A program made the translations under genes and the position numbers. This document shows, one piece after another, positions 44,257-53,255 of a stretch of 64,000 nt of DNA; positions within the stretch are counted from its first letter, which is position 1; every line of letters begins with the position of its first letter. The notes under the pieces were generated by a model. It saw nothing but the letters and a program-made list of their open reading frames with translations. It did not search any database and was not told the origin of the DNA. Source of the stretch: Streptomyces sp. CG4 (GTDB taxonomy: Bacteria; Actinomycetota; Actinomycetes; Streptomycetales; Streptomycetaceae); assembly GCF_041080655.1 (NCBI RefSeq), contig NZ_CP163525.1, positions 5,704,001 through 5,768,000 on the forward strand, read 5' to 3'.

Positions 44257-47200
44257 ATGGTGACCTACGCGCAGGCGCAGGAGCGTGCCGAGGAGTGGAT
44301 CAACGGTGACGTGCCCGCGTACCAGCACCGTGAGGTGCGGGTGCGGGAGTTCGAGCTGGGCTTCGTGGTGTGGGGCGAGGACCGGGCGGAGGGCCCGCGT
44401 TCGGACGCGGGCGCGCAGCGGCTGGTGATCGCCCGGGACAGCGGGGAGGCGACGCTGTGGCCCGGTCTGCCGGTGGGCGAGGTGATCCGCCGGTACGAGG
44501 AGGAGTACGGCCGTCCCGACGTGCCACGCGACGCCGCTCCGGCGCCTGCACCTGCCCGGATGGACCTCAACCAGACGTCGTTCCTGCTGACTCCTCCGGA
44601 GTGGCTGCAGGAGGCGGCGGACAAGCTGGGCATCGGGGGCGAGCGGCGGACCGAGGGCGCGAGCGGTTCGGGGGCCGGGTCGGGTTCTGGACACGGTGCC
44701 GGTTCCGGTGCCGGTGCCGGTGTTGGTGCTGGTGGCGGGGCTTCGTCCGGTGGGGCGGGGTTGGCGGAGACGCAGGCCGGGGTGCCGGCGGGGGCTTCGG
44801 GGGCGCCTGGGGTGTCCGGGGCGCCCGGCGTGTCCGCTGGGTCCGTTGGGGCACAGGGTGGGTCGGGTGCGCCGGGCGCGTCCGCTGTTCCCGGGGCGCC
44901 TGTTCCCGGGGCTGCGCCGCCCGCGGATGTGCCGGTGGGGGCGACGCCCTGGGCCGGTACCGACACCAACGCGGGCCCCGGTGAGGACGACCGTTCCGTG
45001 CCGCTGCCCGCGACGGTGTTCGCACCACCGCTGAGCGATCCCGGCGGCGAGGCTCCGCGGCAGCCGGCGAGCACGCCGGATGCGAAGACGGCGTTGATGT
45101 CGGGGGGCAGCCAGCTGCCGCGGACTGCGGTCGCGCCGGCGCTCGACCCTACGAGCGCGCCGGGTGCGCCGGGTGCGCCGGGTTCACAGGGCGCGCAGGG
45201 CTTTCCGCCGGGCGCGCCGGGTTCACAGGGCGCGCAGGGCTTTCCGCCGGGCGCGCCGGGTGGGCCGTCCGCCCCTGGTGGTGCGCCGGGTGCGCCCGAC
45301 GCTGCGCACGCGCCTGGTGTGCCTGGAGTGCCCGGGGCGCCCGCCGCTCCTGGTGCGCCGGGCACGCCGCAGGGCAGCACGCCTCCTCCGCCCGGCACGC
45401 CCCCGCACGGCTACCCGCAGCCGTCGGCAGCTCCCGGCACGCCTCCGCCGGGCGCACCCGCGTACCCGCCGGCGGCGCCCGGCGCTCCGCTCCCGCCCCC
45501 CGCTGCTCCCGGTACGCCGGGTGTGCCGGGAGCGCCTGGCGTCGCGCAGGGCAGTACGCCCCCGCCGCCTCCGGCTGCCCCGACGTACGGCTATCCGCAG
45601 GGGCCCGGCGCTCCCCAGGCTGCTCCGGGTTACGGCTACCCGCAGGCGCCGGGTGGTGCGCCGGGTGCGCCGCAGCCTCCGGCCGACCCGGGCGCGTCCG
45701 CGCGGCAGCTCGCGCCGAACGCCGGTGACATCGCGGATGCCGCGACCAGCAGGGCGGCGCCGCCGCCGAAGAAGGCCCGTGGCGGTGTGGGTACGCCGCC
45801 TCCGCCGCCGGGCGTCCCTGGCGCGCCGGGCGCGCGCCCGGGGAGTGCACCGACGCCGCCCGCACCAGGTTCGTCCGCAGGTGGGTACGTGCCGACGCAG
45901 CTGATGTCGGCGCTCGGGCCGGAGGGGCCCGAGGGGCAGGGCGGTACGGGCGCGCCGGCTGGTCCGGGTGGTCCGGCTGGTCCCGGTGGTGCGGAAGGGG
46001 TGCAGGCGCCGGGTGCGCCGCATGCTCCGGGCGCCCCCAACCCGCCTGCCACGCCTCCGGGTGGCGTGCACTACGCGGCCACGATGCTGGCCGATCCCAG
46101 CCAGATGGGCGGGGGCGTGCCACAGCCTCCGGGCGCCCCGGGCATGCCGAACCCGCCCGGCGCTCCCATGGCTCCGGGCGCCCCGGGCATGCCGCCCGTG
46201 CCTGGCGCACCACAGCCTCCGGGCGCCCCCGCGGGGCCCGGTGTCCCCGGCGCGCCGCAGCCGCCGAGCGCTCCCGCCGGTCCCGGTGCGCCTGGTGCCC
46301 CGGGCGTTCCGGGGGGCGGGCGCGGGGCCGTGCACCACGCGGAGACCATGCTGGCCGCGCCCCCCGTGGCCGGTCCCGGCGCACCTCCGCCGCCGCCCGC
46401 CCCCGGCGCACTCGGCGCTCCGGGTGCCCCCGGGATGCCGCCGGGCGTCCCGGGTGGACCGCAGCCGATGGCTCCGGGTGCGCCCATGCCGGGGCAGCCG
46501 TCGGCGTACGGGTATCCCCAGCAGGGGCAGCCGACGGTCGGTCCGGGTTATCAGGCCGTGCTGCGTTACCGCGCTCAGGACGGTTCGGAGCAGCAGCTGA
46601 TCCGGCGGTCGGCTCCGGGTATGCCGCACCCGGAGTGGCAGATCTTCCACGAGCTGCGGGCGATGAACGTGCCGCCGGACCAGGTGCTGGAGCTGCACAC
46701 GGAGCTGGAGTCGTGCGCGCTGCCGGGCGCCTACTGCGCGCGGATGATGCGGGAGCAGTGGCCGCAGGCGCGGATCACGAGCATCGCGCCGTACGGCACG
46801 GACCACGCGAGCCGGCAGCAGGGCATGCAGCAACTGCTGGTGCACCAGGGCGAGTTGCACCAGGTGGCGGACGGGCCGGCGCGGCCCGCGCCGGTGCGGG
46901 CGCCGCTGCAGCCGGTGCAGGCCGCGCCGCCGGTCCCGCCGGAGGGCATCGCGCAGGAACTGGCGGCGGCGTTCGGGCCGGGGATCTTCCGGTTCGACCA
47001 GCAGGCGGTGTCGCGGCAGGGTGTGCCGCCGATCGTGGCGCACACGCTGGTCGTGTCCGGTCTGCCGCTGGACATGAGCCCGTTCTTCTGGGCGCAGGCC
47101 CAGCCGGGCCGTCCGGTGCCGACGCTGGCGGAGCTGGCGGCCGAGCGCGGGGTGCAGCCGGCGTCGGACGCGGGCTCGTACCTCGTCATGGGGACCGACT

Positions 47201-47502
47201 TCGGCAAGGCGATCTGTGTGCAGTACGGGACGGCGAACATCGTGGCCGTGCCCGTGGAGGCGGGGCCGGGCGGGGCTCCGGTGCCGCCGCAGTTCGTGAA
47301 CACCGGGCTGCCGGAGTTCGCTCGCTGCCTGGCGTTGCTGGGCCGTATGTGGCGCCTCAGGTATGGGCTGAACCAGGAACAGGCGGGCCGCTGGACCGTC
47401 GACTTCCAGTCGCAGCTCGCCGCTCTGGACCCGGCGGCGCTGGGCTCGCCGGAGAGCTGGTGGTCGGTGCTGCTGGAGCAGATGTGGGACGGGCTGTTGT
47501 AG
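44257..47502 (+). CDS. Giant multidomain protein: Imm35/YrhB-like, collagen-like linker, deaminase-like, SUKH-4
   Basis: This 1081-residue soluble protein has no signal or membrane segment. Residues 1-90 (TYAQAQERAEEWINGDVP, ELGFVVWGEDR) resemble the YrhB/Imm35 fold. Residues about 125-765 are a Gly/Ala/Pro linker, partly of collagen-like G-x-y form, with YGYPQ repeats and recurring short T-x-hydrophobic motifs. Residues about 770-870 (YQAVLRYRAQDGSEQQLIRR, then LELHTELESCALPGAYC) look like a toxin-type nucleotide/nucleic-acid deaminase, with H-T-E and two Cys. The C-terminal ~190 residues (IVAHTLVVSGLPLDMSPFF; SYLVMGTDFGKAICVQYGT) fit SUKH-4. ATG 44257 begins 10 bases after the WHH-SUKH stop, so the two are one transcript. 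A strong terminator follows. Confidence 0.8.
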   Translation: MVTYAQAQERAEEWINGDVPAYQHREVRVREFELGFVVWGEDRAEGPRSDAGAQRLVIARDSGEATLWPGLPVGEVIRRYEEEYGRPDVPRDAAPAPAPARMDLNQTSFLLTPPEWLQEAADKLGIGGERRTEGASGSGAGSGSGHGAGSGAGAGVGAGGGASSGGAGLAETQAGVPAGASGAPGVSGAPGVSAGSVGAQGGSGAPGASAVPGAPVPGAAPPADVPVGATPWAGTDTNAGPGEDDRSVPLPATVFAPPLSDPGGEAPRQPASTPDAKTALMSGGSQLPRTAVAPALDPTSAPGAPGAPGSQGAQGFPPGAPGSQGAQGFPPGAPGGPSAPGGAPGAPDAAHAPGVPGVPGAPAAPGAPGTPQGSTPPPPGTPPHGYPQPSAAPGTPPPGAPAYPPAAPGAPLPPPAAPGTPGVPGAPGVAQGSTPPPPPAAPTYGYPQGPGAPQAAPGYGYPQAPGGAPGAPQPPADPGASARQLAPNAGDIADAATSRAAPPPKKARGGVGTPPPPPGVPGAPGARPGSAPTPPAPGSSAGGYVPTQLMSALGPEGPEGQGGTGAPAGPGGPAGPGGAEGVQAPGAPHAPGAPNPPATPPGGVHYAATMLADPSQMGGGVPQPPGAPGMPNPPGAPMAPGAPGMPPVPGAPQPPGAPAGPGVPGAPQPPSAPAGPGAPGAPGVPGGGRGAVHHAETMLAAPPVAGPGAPPPPPAPGALGAPGAPGMPPGVPGGPQPMAPGAPMPGQPSAYGYPQQGQPTVGPGYQAVLRYRAQDGSEQQLIRRSAPGMPHPEWQIFHELRAMNVPPDQVLELHTELESCALPGAYCARMMREQWPQARITSIAPYGTDHASRQQGMQQLLVHQGELHQVADGPARPAPVRAPLQPVQAAPPVPPEGIAQELAAAFGPGIFRFDQQAVSRQGVPPIVAHTLVVSGLPLDMSPFFWAQAQPGRPVPTLAELAAERGVQPASDAGSYLVMGTDFGKAICVQYGTANIVAVPVEAGPGGAPVPPQFVNTGLPEFARCLALLGRMWRLRYGLNQEQAGRWTVDFQSQLAALDPAALGSPESWWSVLLEQMWDGLL
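45175..45252 (+). repeat. Two perfect 39-bp tandem copies inside the collagen-like linker
   Basis: Bases 45175-45213 recur exactly at 45214-45252, encoding GSQGAQGFPPGAP twice. The DNA identity, including third positions, points to recent in-frame duplication of linker units. Confidence 0.85.
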
Positions 47503-47517
47503 TCGTGTCGCCCTGAT

Positions 47518-47567
47518 GCCGGCCCATCGTGTCCTCCGCGCGTGCGTGAGGAACACGATGGGCCGGC
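47518..47567 (+). terminator. Strong stem-loop after the giant toxin-immunity gene
   Basis: GCCGGCCCATCGTGT (47518-47532) pairs perfectly over 15 bp with 47553-47567. An inner CCTC/GAGG extends the stem after a bulge. It lies 16 bases after the stop. Confidence 0.88.
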
Positions 47568-47611
47568 GCCGTTTCCGGCGACGTCCCGGTGGGAGCCATG
47601 CGTCACGCGCT

Positions 47612-47656
47612 GCCTTCCCGGGGCCTTCCCAGGTCCTTCCCAGGGCCTTTCCCGGG
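47612..47656. repeat. Four tandem ~11-bp CCTTCCC repeats upstream of the coiled-coil gene
   Basis: Units near 47612, 47623, 47634 and 47646 share CCTTCCCRGG or a one-base variant. They stand just after the terminator. The following ~200 bases to 47864 have lower GC and no gene, and must include the promoter of the coiled-coil gene. Confidence 0.55.
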
Positions 47657-47864
47657 CGGGTGACGCCCGTTTGGAGTACGGCCATCACCCTTGAGGGAGA
47701 AGAAAGGTCTGGCGGCCCCCAGTTTGTTCACGCCGATCACGAAGTGCGGGATTTCGAGCGTGATGTGACTGCGGAGTGTCGCGTTATGAACACTTACGTC
47801 CGATCCATCAAGATGTGCGCGAAATCGTCGTGTCGTGTATGTCCGGTGGAGAGGGGTTCCCAGG

Positions 47865-48752
47865 GTGAGCAGCGCATCGATTTCGCCCGACGGCTTCATG
47901 ACCGCCCGAGGGCGCGGCTACCGCCCCGATCAGGTCGACGCCACCCTGGAGGCGTTGTCGTACGACCGTGACGCCGCGTGGGAGAGGGCCGCACGGCTGA
48001 CCGTGCTGGCCAAGGACATGGAGGCGGAAGCCGAGCGGTTGCGGGAGGTCGTCGAGCAGATCGCACCGCAGGCGTACGAGGCGCTCGGGGAGCGCGCGCA
48101 GGGTCTGTTCCAGCATGTGCTGGAGGAGGCGGAGGACCTTCGCGAGCGCACCCGGCGCGAAGCGAGCGAGCAGGTCGCGCAGGCCGAAGCGCGCGCCGCC
48201 GACGTGCGCCGGGAGGCGCAGGAAGCCGCGGACGCGCTCCGCGCGGAAGCCGACGAATACGCCGACCAGGTGCTCCAGGCCGCGCGCGCCGAAGCCGACG
48301 CCCTCCGTGTCGCCGCCCGGCGCGAAGTGAAGGAAGCGCGCGGAACGGCGCTCGGCTCGTTGCGCGAGGTACGGCAGCGCACCACCGGCATGCTCACCGA
48401 GCAGTCCCGGGAGCACGCCGAGCGGTGGGCCGACGCCGAGCGCGAGGAGGCCGAGCGGATCGCCGCGATGGACGCCCGGCACGTCGAGCGGGCGAGCCTC
48501 GCCGAGGCCGCGCTGTCCGAGGCCAAGCGGGCCCTCGCCGAAGCCGAGGACTTCGCGCGCCGCAGCGAGGAGGAGGCACAGGCGCGTGCCGCCGAAATCG
48601 TCGCCGACGCGCGCGTGCGCGAGGAACGCATCGCCGGCGAGACGGAACAGGTGCTGCGCGAGCACGGCGAGACCTGGGACGACGTACAGGCGCACATGGA
48701 CCACGTCCGCAGCCGCCTGATCTCGCTGACGGGCAGAGCGGTCCTGGAATAA
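47865..48752 (+). CDS. DivIVA-like coiled-coil protein ('cellulose-binding protein' type)
   Basis: The 295-residue product is almost entirely coiled coil (AARLTVLAKDMEAEAERLRE; RTRREASEQVAQAEARAAD; LSEAKRALAEAEDFARRSEE). A short N-terminal motif (ISPDGFMTARGRGYRPDQVD) with the F-x-x-x-R-x-G-Y pattern of DivIVA family proteins precedes it. In Streptomyces such proteins are labelled cellulose-binding on historical grounds. By family knowledge they belong with DivIVA/Scy/FilP cytoskeletal factors of polar growth. GTG 47865 has GGAGAGGGG upstream. It is monocistronic between a terminator and the convergent symporter operon. Confidence 0.8.
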   Translation: MSSASISPDGFMTARGRGYRPDQVDATLEALSYDRDAAWERAARLTVLAKDMEAEAERLREVVEQIAPQAYEALGERAQGLFQHVLEEAEDLRERTRREASEQVAQAEARAADVRREAQEAADALRAEADEYADQVLQAARAEADALRVAARREVKEARGTALGSLREVRQRTTGMLTEQSREHAERWADAEREEAERIAAMDARHVERASLAEAALSEAKRALAEAEDFARRSEEEAQARAAEIVADARVREERIAGETEQVLREHGETWDDVQAHMDHVRSRLISLTGRAVLE

Positions 48753-48860
48753 CACTCCTTCAGTCACCCCGAGTCGCCCCGCGCGAACACCCTCACGCAC
48801 GGCGCCCACGCGCACCTGCACGCCCCGCGCCCGCGCGCACCTACTCGGCCCCGCCCCCGC

Positions 48861-50507
48861 TCACCCCCCCTTCCGCGCAGCCCCCGCCAGGATCCACCCC
48901 TCCACCGCCTCGTACTGGCGTCGCTGCTGTTCCGCCTTGGCGCGGCCGGAGGCGACCGTGCCGAGCCAGCCGAAGAAGAAGCCGGCCGGGATGGAGACGA
49001 TGCCGGTGGTGGTGAACGGGAACCAGTTGAAGTCGGCGTGCGGGAAGGCCGAGACGGGGGAGCCGGAGACCAGATTGGTGCCCGGCATGAGCAGCAGCAC
49101 GGTCAGCGAGCCCCCGATCAGCGTGCTCAGCAGCCCGCTGCGGGTGTAGCGGCGCCAGAAGAGCCCGTACACCAGGGCGGGCGCGATGGCCGAGGCGCCC
49201 AGGCAGAAGGAGAGCGTGATCAAGGGCTGCAGGCTGTGGTGCTGCACCAGCGTGGCCAGCAGGATCGTCGGCACCCCTATGGCGAGCGCCGAGACACGGG
49301 CCAGGGCCATCTCGCGCCGGGCCGGCATCTCCTGCACGCGCGCGGCGAACACGTCGTGGGCGAGGGAGTTGGCGCAGGCGAGGATCATCCCGGCGACCGA
49401 GGCGAGCAGGGTCAGGAAGATCGCGGTGGTGACCATGGTGAACAGGAAGGTCTCCGCCGTGGACACGTCGGCGCCGAACGCCGCCCGCGAGCCCAGCAGA
49501 TACGCGGTGTTGCCCTGCGGATCGGCGCCGGCGATCGCGGCGCGGCCCACCAGGGCCGTGGCGCCGAACCCGACCACCGTGATGACCAGCACGAACAGGG
49601 CCACGATGGACACCGCCCAGGACATCGAGCGGCGCACCTGGCGGGCGCTGGAGGCGGTGTACATGCGCATGGTGACGTGCGGCAGGACGCCGCCGCCGAG
49701 CACCACGGTCAACTCCGAGGCGATCATGTCGAGCCGGGACCGCGGCCCGGTGCCGAACTGCAGCCCGGAGTGCAGGAAGGCCGGCCCGGCCCCGCTCTGC
49801 CGCGCGGCGGCGGTGAACAGGGCGCCCGGGTCCCAGTCGAAGCGGTGCAGCATCAGTACGGCGACCACGGCGCCCGAACCGACCAGCATCACGATCTTCA
49901 GCATCTGGATGAGCGCGGTGCCCTTCATGCCGCCGATCGCCGCGTAGGCGATCATCAGGGCGCCGAGCCCCACGACGCATCCGGTCTTCAGCGAGGCGTT
50001 GGAGAAGCCCAGGATGAACGCCATCAGCTGGCCGGTTCCGGCGAGTTGGACCACCATCAGCGGCAGCAGCGCGGCGATCGTCACCGCGCAGGCCGTGATG
50101 CGCACGCAGCGGCCCGGGAGCCGGCGCGCGAGCGCGTCGCCCATCGTGAACCGGCCCGCGTTGCGCAGCGGTTCGGCCAGCAGGAACATCAGCAGCATCA
50201 GCGACAGTGCCGTACTGAGGGCGAGGACGACTCCGTCGTAGCCGCACAGGGCGATCACTCCGCCGGTGCCGAGGACGGTGGCCGCGGAGATGTAGTCCCC
50301 GGCGATGGCGAGGCCGTTGCGCAGCGGGGACAGGGAGCCGTAGCCGGTGTAGAACTCGTCGAGGTCGTCGCGGTCGGGGCCGGTCATGACGCACAGCAGC
50401 AGGGTCACCGTGGCGACGGAGGAGAAGGCGACCAGGGACATGGACTGGGCCGAGCCGCTGAAACCGGTGAAGCCGCCCACGGCCGGGGTGCCCGCGGCGC
50501 CGGTCAT
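48861..50507 (-). CDS. ActP-type cation/acetate (monocarboxylate) symporter
   Basis: The 548-residue SSS-family transporter has about 13 helices. NGLAIAGDYISAATVLGTGG in the first third and YDGVVLALSTALSLMLLMFL are typical of the ActP branch, which moves acetate and other short monocarboxylates with sodium. The ATG at 50507 overlaps the stop of the upstream DUF485 gene by 4 bases. DUF485 (YjcH-like) proteins accompany ActP transporters, which supports the assignment. Confidence 0.88.
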   Translation of the reverse strand: MTGAAGTPAVGGFTGFSGSAQSMSLVAFSSVATVTLLLCVMTGPDRDDLDEFYTGYGSLSPLRNGLAIAGDYISAATVLGTGGVIALCGYDGVVLALSTALSLMLLMFLLAEPLRNAGRFTMGDALARRLPGRCVRITACAVTIAALLPLMVVQLAGTGQLMAFILGFSNASLKTGCVVGLGALMIAYAAIGGMKGTALIQMLKIVMLVGSGAVVAVLMLHRFDWDPGALFTAAARQSGAGPAFLHSGLQFGTGPRSRLDMIASELTVVLGGGVLPHVTMRMYTASSARQVRRSMSWAVSIVALFVLVITVVGFGATALVGRAAIAGADPQGNTAYLLGSRAAFGADVSTAETFLFTMVTTAIFLTLLASVAGMILACANSLAHDVFAARVQEMPARREMALARVSALAIGVPTILLATLVQHHSLQPLITLSFCLGASAIAPALVYGLFWRRYTRSGLLSTLIGGSLTVLLLMPGTNLVSGSPVSAFPHADFNWFPFTTTGIVSIPAGFFFGWLGTVASGRAKAEQQRRQYEAVEGWILAGAARKGG

Positions 50508-51037
50508 CGGGTCGCTCCTCGGCGTGCGTCCAGTTCGGCCACCTTGCGGATGCGGTCCGCGAGCGGATCGACGTGCCGGCGCGCGGTGCGCTCGTACAGG
50601 GCGATCGCGAGCCAGGTGACCGGGAGTTGGAGCAGGGCGAGCAGCAGACCGGCGGGGATGCCGTCGGCGACGGTGCGCGTCATCACGCCGGGCGCGCTCG
50701 CGGACAGGACCAGGAACAGGGTGAAGTAGCCCAGCGCGGTGAGCGTCGCCGTGCGCCGCTGCCAGCGGTAGGCGCCGCGCAGCACGCGAAGGTCGCTGTG
50801 GTGGCCGAGGGGCTCGCGGGACGGCCGGCGCTCCGGCCGGGGCGCCGGCTGCGAAGGCGCGGGTTGCCAGGGGTAGGTGAGGCGCGCGGGGTGCGGTGGG
50901 CCGACGGCGGGGTGGGGCGGGGCGTAGGCCGGGTGCGGGGCGTCGTAGGAGGGGCGCGGGGTGTCGTGGGGCGGACGGGGTGGGTCGTAGAACGGATGGG
51001 GTGGGTCGTACGGCGGGTACGGCGGGTCGTAGGACAT
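50504..51037 (-). CDS. DUF485 small membrane protein with proline/tyrosine-rich front
   Basis: The 177-residue product starts with about 75 residues of repeating PPYPPYDPPHPFYDPPRPP type. The DUF485 core follows: LRVLRGAYRWQRRTATLTAL, with two membrane helices YFTLFLVLSASAPGVM and LLLALLQLPVTWLAIALYE, and the end YERTARRHVDPLADRI. It is the first gene of a two-gene operon with the ActP-like symporter. The ordinary family is about 100 residues, so the repeat front is an addition. Confidence 0.88.
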   Translation of the reverse strand: MSYDPPYPPYDPPHPFYDPPRPPHDTPRPSYDAPHPAYAPPHPAVGPPHPARLTYPWQPAPSQPAPRPERRPSREPLGHHSDLRVLRGAYRWQRRTATLTALGYFTLFLVLSASAPGVMTRTVADGIPAGLLLALLQLPVTWLAIALYERTARRHVDPLADRIRKVAELDARRGATR

Positions 51038-51252
51038 CCCGGGGCTCCTTGCGTGGCTCGGGTCCGTGGCGGCGGACCGCAGGGAGGTGGGGGGTGGGAA
51101 GTGGAGCCACGCACGCTACTCGCGAGTTCGGGATCGCGCGGCGTTTTCACCGAACTGGCCGGTCGGTATGCGCTTACTACGCGAAATCGCAGTCCGGGCC
51201 CGGGCGTTGCCCGCGTTGACCAGGAGCGGGCCTTGCGCAGGCCGCGGCGCCG

Positions 51253-52794
51253 TCACTCCTGCCGCACCGGAAACCGTCGCGGCGCCACCAGCAGCAGCAC
51301 CAGGAAGGCCAGTGCCGCCGCGCCCGCCGCTCCGAGGTACACCGCGTGCACCGCGTCGGCGATGGCGCGCCGGGTCGCCTCCGGAGCCGTACCGGCGTCG
51401 AGCGCGCGCGTGACGGAGTCCAGATCGCTCGCCCCGCCCAGATGCGCGGCCAGCACCCCGTTGGCGACGGCGCCGAACAGCGAGGCGCCCACGGTCTGTC
51501 CGGTCTGCCGGCAGAACAGCACGGACGCGGTCGTGGTGCCCCGCTCCGACCAGCCCACCGTCGACTGCACCCCGACGATCAGCGGCAGCTGGAACAGCCC
51601 GAGCGCCCCGCCCAGCAGCAGCATCAGCAGCGTCGGCTGCCACCACGAGCCGGGGTACGGCAGGAACGGGAACGCGCACAGGATCAGCGTGGCCAGGCCG
51701 ATGCCGAGCAGTGCGGTGTCCCGGAAGCCGATGCGCCGGTAGATGTGCTGGCTGAACGCCGCCGACACCGGCCAGCTGAGGGTCCACACCGACAGCACGA
51801 AACCGGCGGCCACCGGTGCGAGTCCGAGCACCGACTGCGCGTACGTCGGCAGGAACACGCTCGGCGCCACCATCAGCAGCCCCAGCGCGCCGAGGGCCAG
51901 ATTGACCGCCGCGATCGTCCGGCGCCGCCACACCCACCCGGGGATGATCGGCTGCGCCGCCCGCCGCTCCACGACGACCACCACACCGGCGAGCGCCAGA
52001 CCGGTGCCGAAGAGCGTCAGCGAGGGCGCCGACAGCCACGGCCAGGCGACCCCGCCCTGGACCAGCGCGGTCAGCAGCACCCCGCCGCACGCGAACACCG
52101 CGAGCGCGCCGGCCCAGTCCACACGCGCGCGTGCCGTGGTTTCCGAGTCCTCCGGCTTCTCCGCCTCGGCCGGCTGCTTCGTCTTCTCCCGCTCGGGCTC
52201 GTGCAGATGACGGACGATCAGCCACAGCGCGGCGGCGCCGATCGGCAGGTTGATCAGGAAGATCCAGCGCCAGTCGGCATAGGCGGCGAGCACTCCGCCG
52301 AGTCCCGGCCCGGCCACCGCCGACACCGCCCACACCGTGGACAGCTTGGACTGGATCTTCGGGCGCTCCGCCAACGGATACAGATCGGCGGCCAGCGTCT
52401 GCACGGTGCCCTGCAACGCGCCGCCGCCCAGGCCCTGGACGATCCGGAACGCGATCAGCGCCGCCATGTTCCAGGCCCCCGCGCACAGCAGCGAGCCCAG
52501 CAGGAACACGGCCGCGCCCGTCACCAGCACCGGCTTGCGGCCGAAGGTGTCGGACAGCTTGCCGTAGACGGGGAGCGTGACGGTCACGGCGAGCAGATAG
52601 CCGGAGAAGAGCCAGGAGAAGACCGAGAACCCGCCGAGGTCGCCGACGATCTGCGGGACGGCCGTGGAGACGACGGTGGAGTCCAGCGCGGCCAGCGCCA
52701 TCGCCAGCATCAGCGCGGCGACCACCGCGCCCCGCCGCCGGGTGTCCTCGCGCCCGGCCGTGCCGCCGCGTATCGCGGGTGTCGTACTCCCCAC
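51253..52794 (-). CDS. EmrB/QacA-type MFS multidrug exporter (14 helices)
   Basis: The 513-residue DHA2-family proton antiporter shows the motif-C and helix-1 signature ALDSTVVSTAVPQIVGDLG, motif A GKLSDTFGRKPVLV, and GPGLGGVLAAYADWRWIFLI. Gene neighbours give no substrate and no regulator is adjacent. GTG 52794 is chosen because GGGAGGGG lies 9 bases upstream and the product then begins just before the first basic stretch. It is divergent from the MacB-like transporter across 461 bases. Confidence 0.88.
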   Translation of the reverse strand: MGSTTPAIRGGTAGREDTRRRGAVVAALMLAMALAALDSTVVSTAVPQIVGDLGGFSVFSWLFSGYLLAVTVTLPVYGKLSDTFGRKPVLVTGAAVFLLGSLLCAGAWNMAALIAFRIVQGLGGGALQGTVQTLAADLYPLAERPKIQSKLSTVWAVSAVAGPGLGGVLAAYADWRWIFLINLPIGAAALWLIVRHLHEPEREKTKQPAEAEKPEDSETTARARVDWAGALAVFACGGVLLTALVQGGVAWPWLSAPSLTLFGTGLALAGVVVVVERRAAQPIIPGWVWRRRTIAAVNLALGALGLLMVAPSVFLPTYAQSVLGLAPVAAGFVLSVWTLSWPVSAAFSQHIYRRIGFRDTALLGIGLATLILCAFPFLPYPGSWWQPTLLMLLLGGALGLFQLPLIVGVQSTVGWSERGTTTASVLFCRQTGQTVGASLFGAVANGVLAAHLGGASDLDSVTRALDAGTAPEATRRAIADAVHAVYLGAAGAAALAFLVLLLVAPRRFPVRQE

Positions 52795-53255
52795 CCCGAA
52801 CCCCTCCCTGTGACTCCCCGCCCGGCCCTGCCCCGTGCCCCTTGCATCTATCTCCGCCACGACAGCTTGCCACGCGCCCGTGAACTTGACCCTGACGCGA
52901 CCGGAGGGTGGACGCTTTCCGGGTCGAAGGGTGGAGACGACCCCGAAAAGGCTCCGCCCGAGGGTGGAGGACCCCTAGGGGGCCCTCCGTACTCCGGCTC
53001 GGGGAGGGTTCGTTCCGGCGGAGGACGAGCAGGGCGGGCCCCGCTCCTTAACCTGGCTTTACGCCGCTGAGGGGCGGCCGACCGCACCGGCGGGGTGGGG
53101 TTTACCCCCCGGAAAGAGGGGGCTTCGCACCAGCGCGCGACGACCCCGCCGGCCGCGAGACTCGACGACGTACTCAGGACGGCACCCGACACCCGGCACC
53201 TCGGCCCGCGCCGGGTGCCACTCACTGACTTGCCAACCGATATAGGAGACATACC
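52795..53255. promoter_or_regulatory. 461-bp divergent regulatory region with three AGGGTGGA repeats
   Basis: No gene is seen here. AGGGTGGA occurs in the same orientation at 52905, 52928 and 52961, each followed by an A/C/G-rich tail, with spacings of 23 and 33 bases. Downstream of them a short GC stem (GGACCCCTAGGGGGCCC region near 52969) is present. The ABC gene start has GGAGA 6 bases ahead of GTG 53256. Confidence 0.45.

Noticed and set aside
45149..46411. Minus-strand Arg/Pro/Ala-rich frame opposite the collagen-like linker
   Set aside because: Produced by the repetitive GC-rich linker DNA; no domain and no ribosome site.
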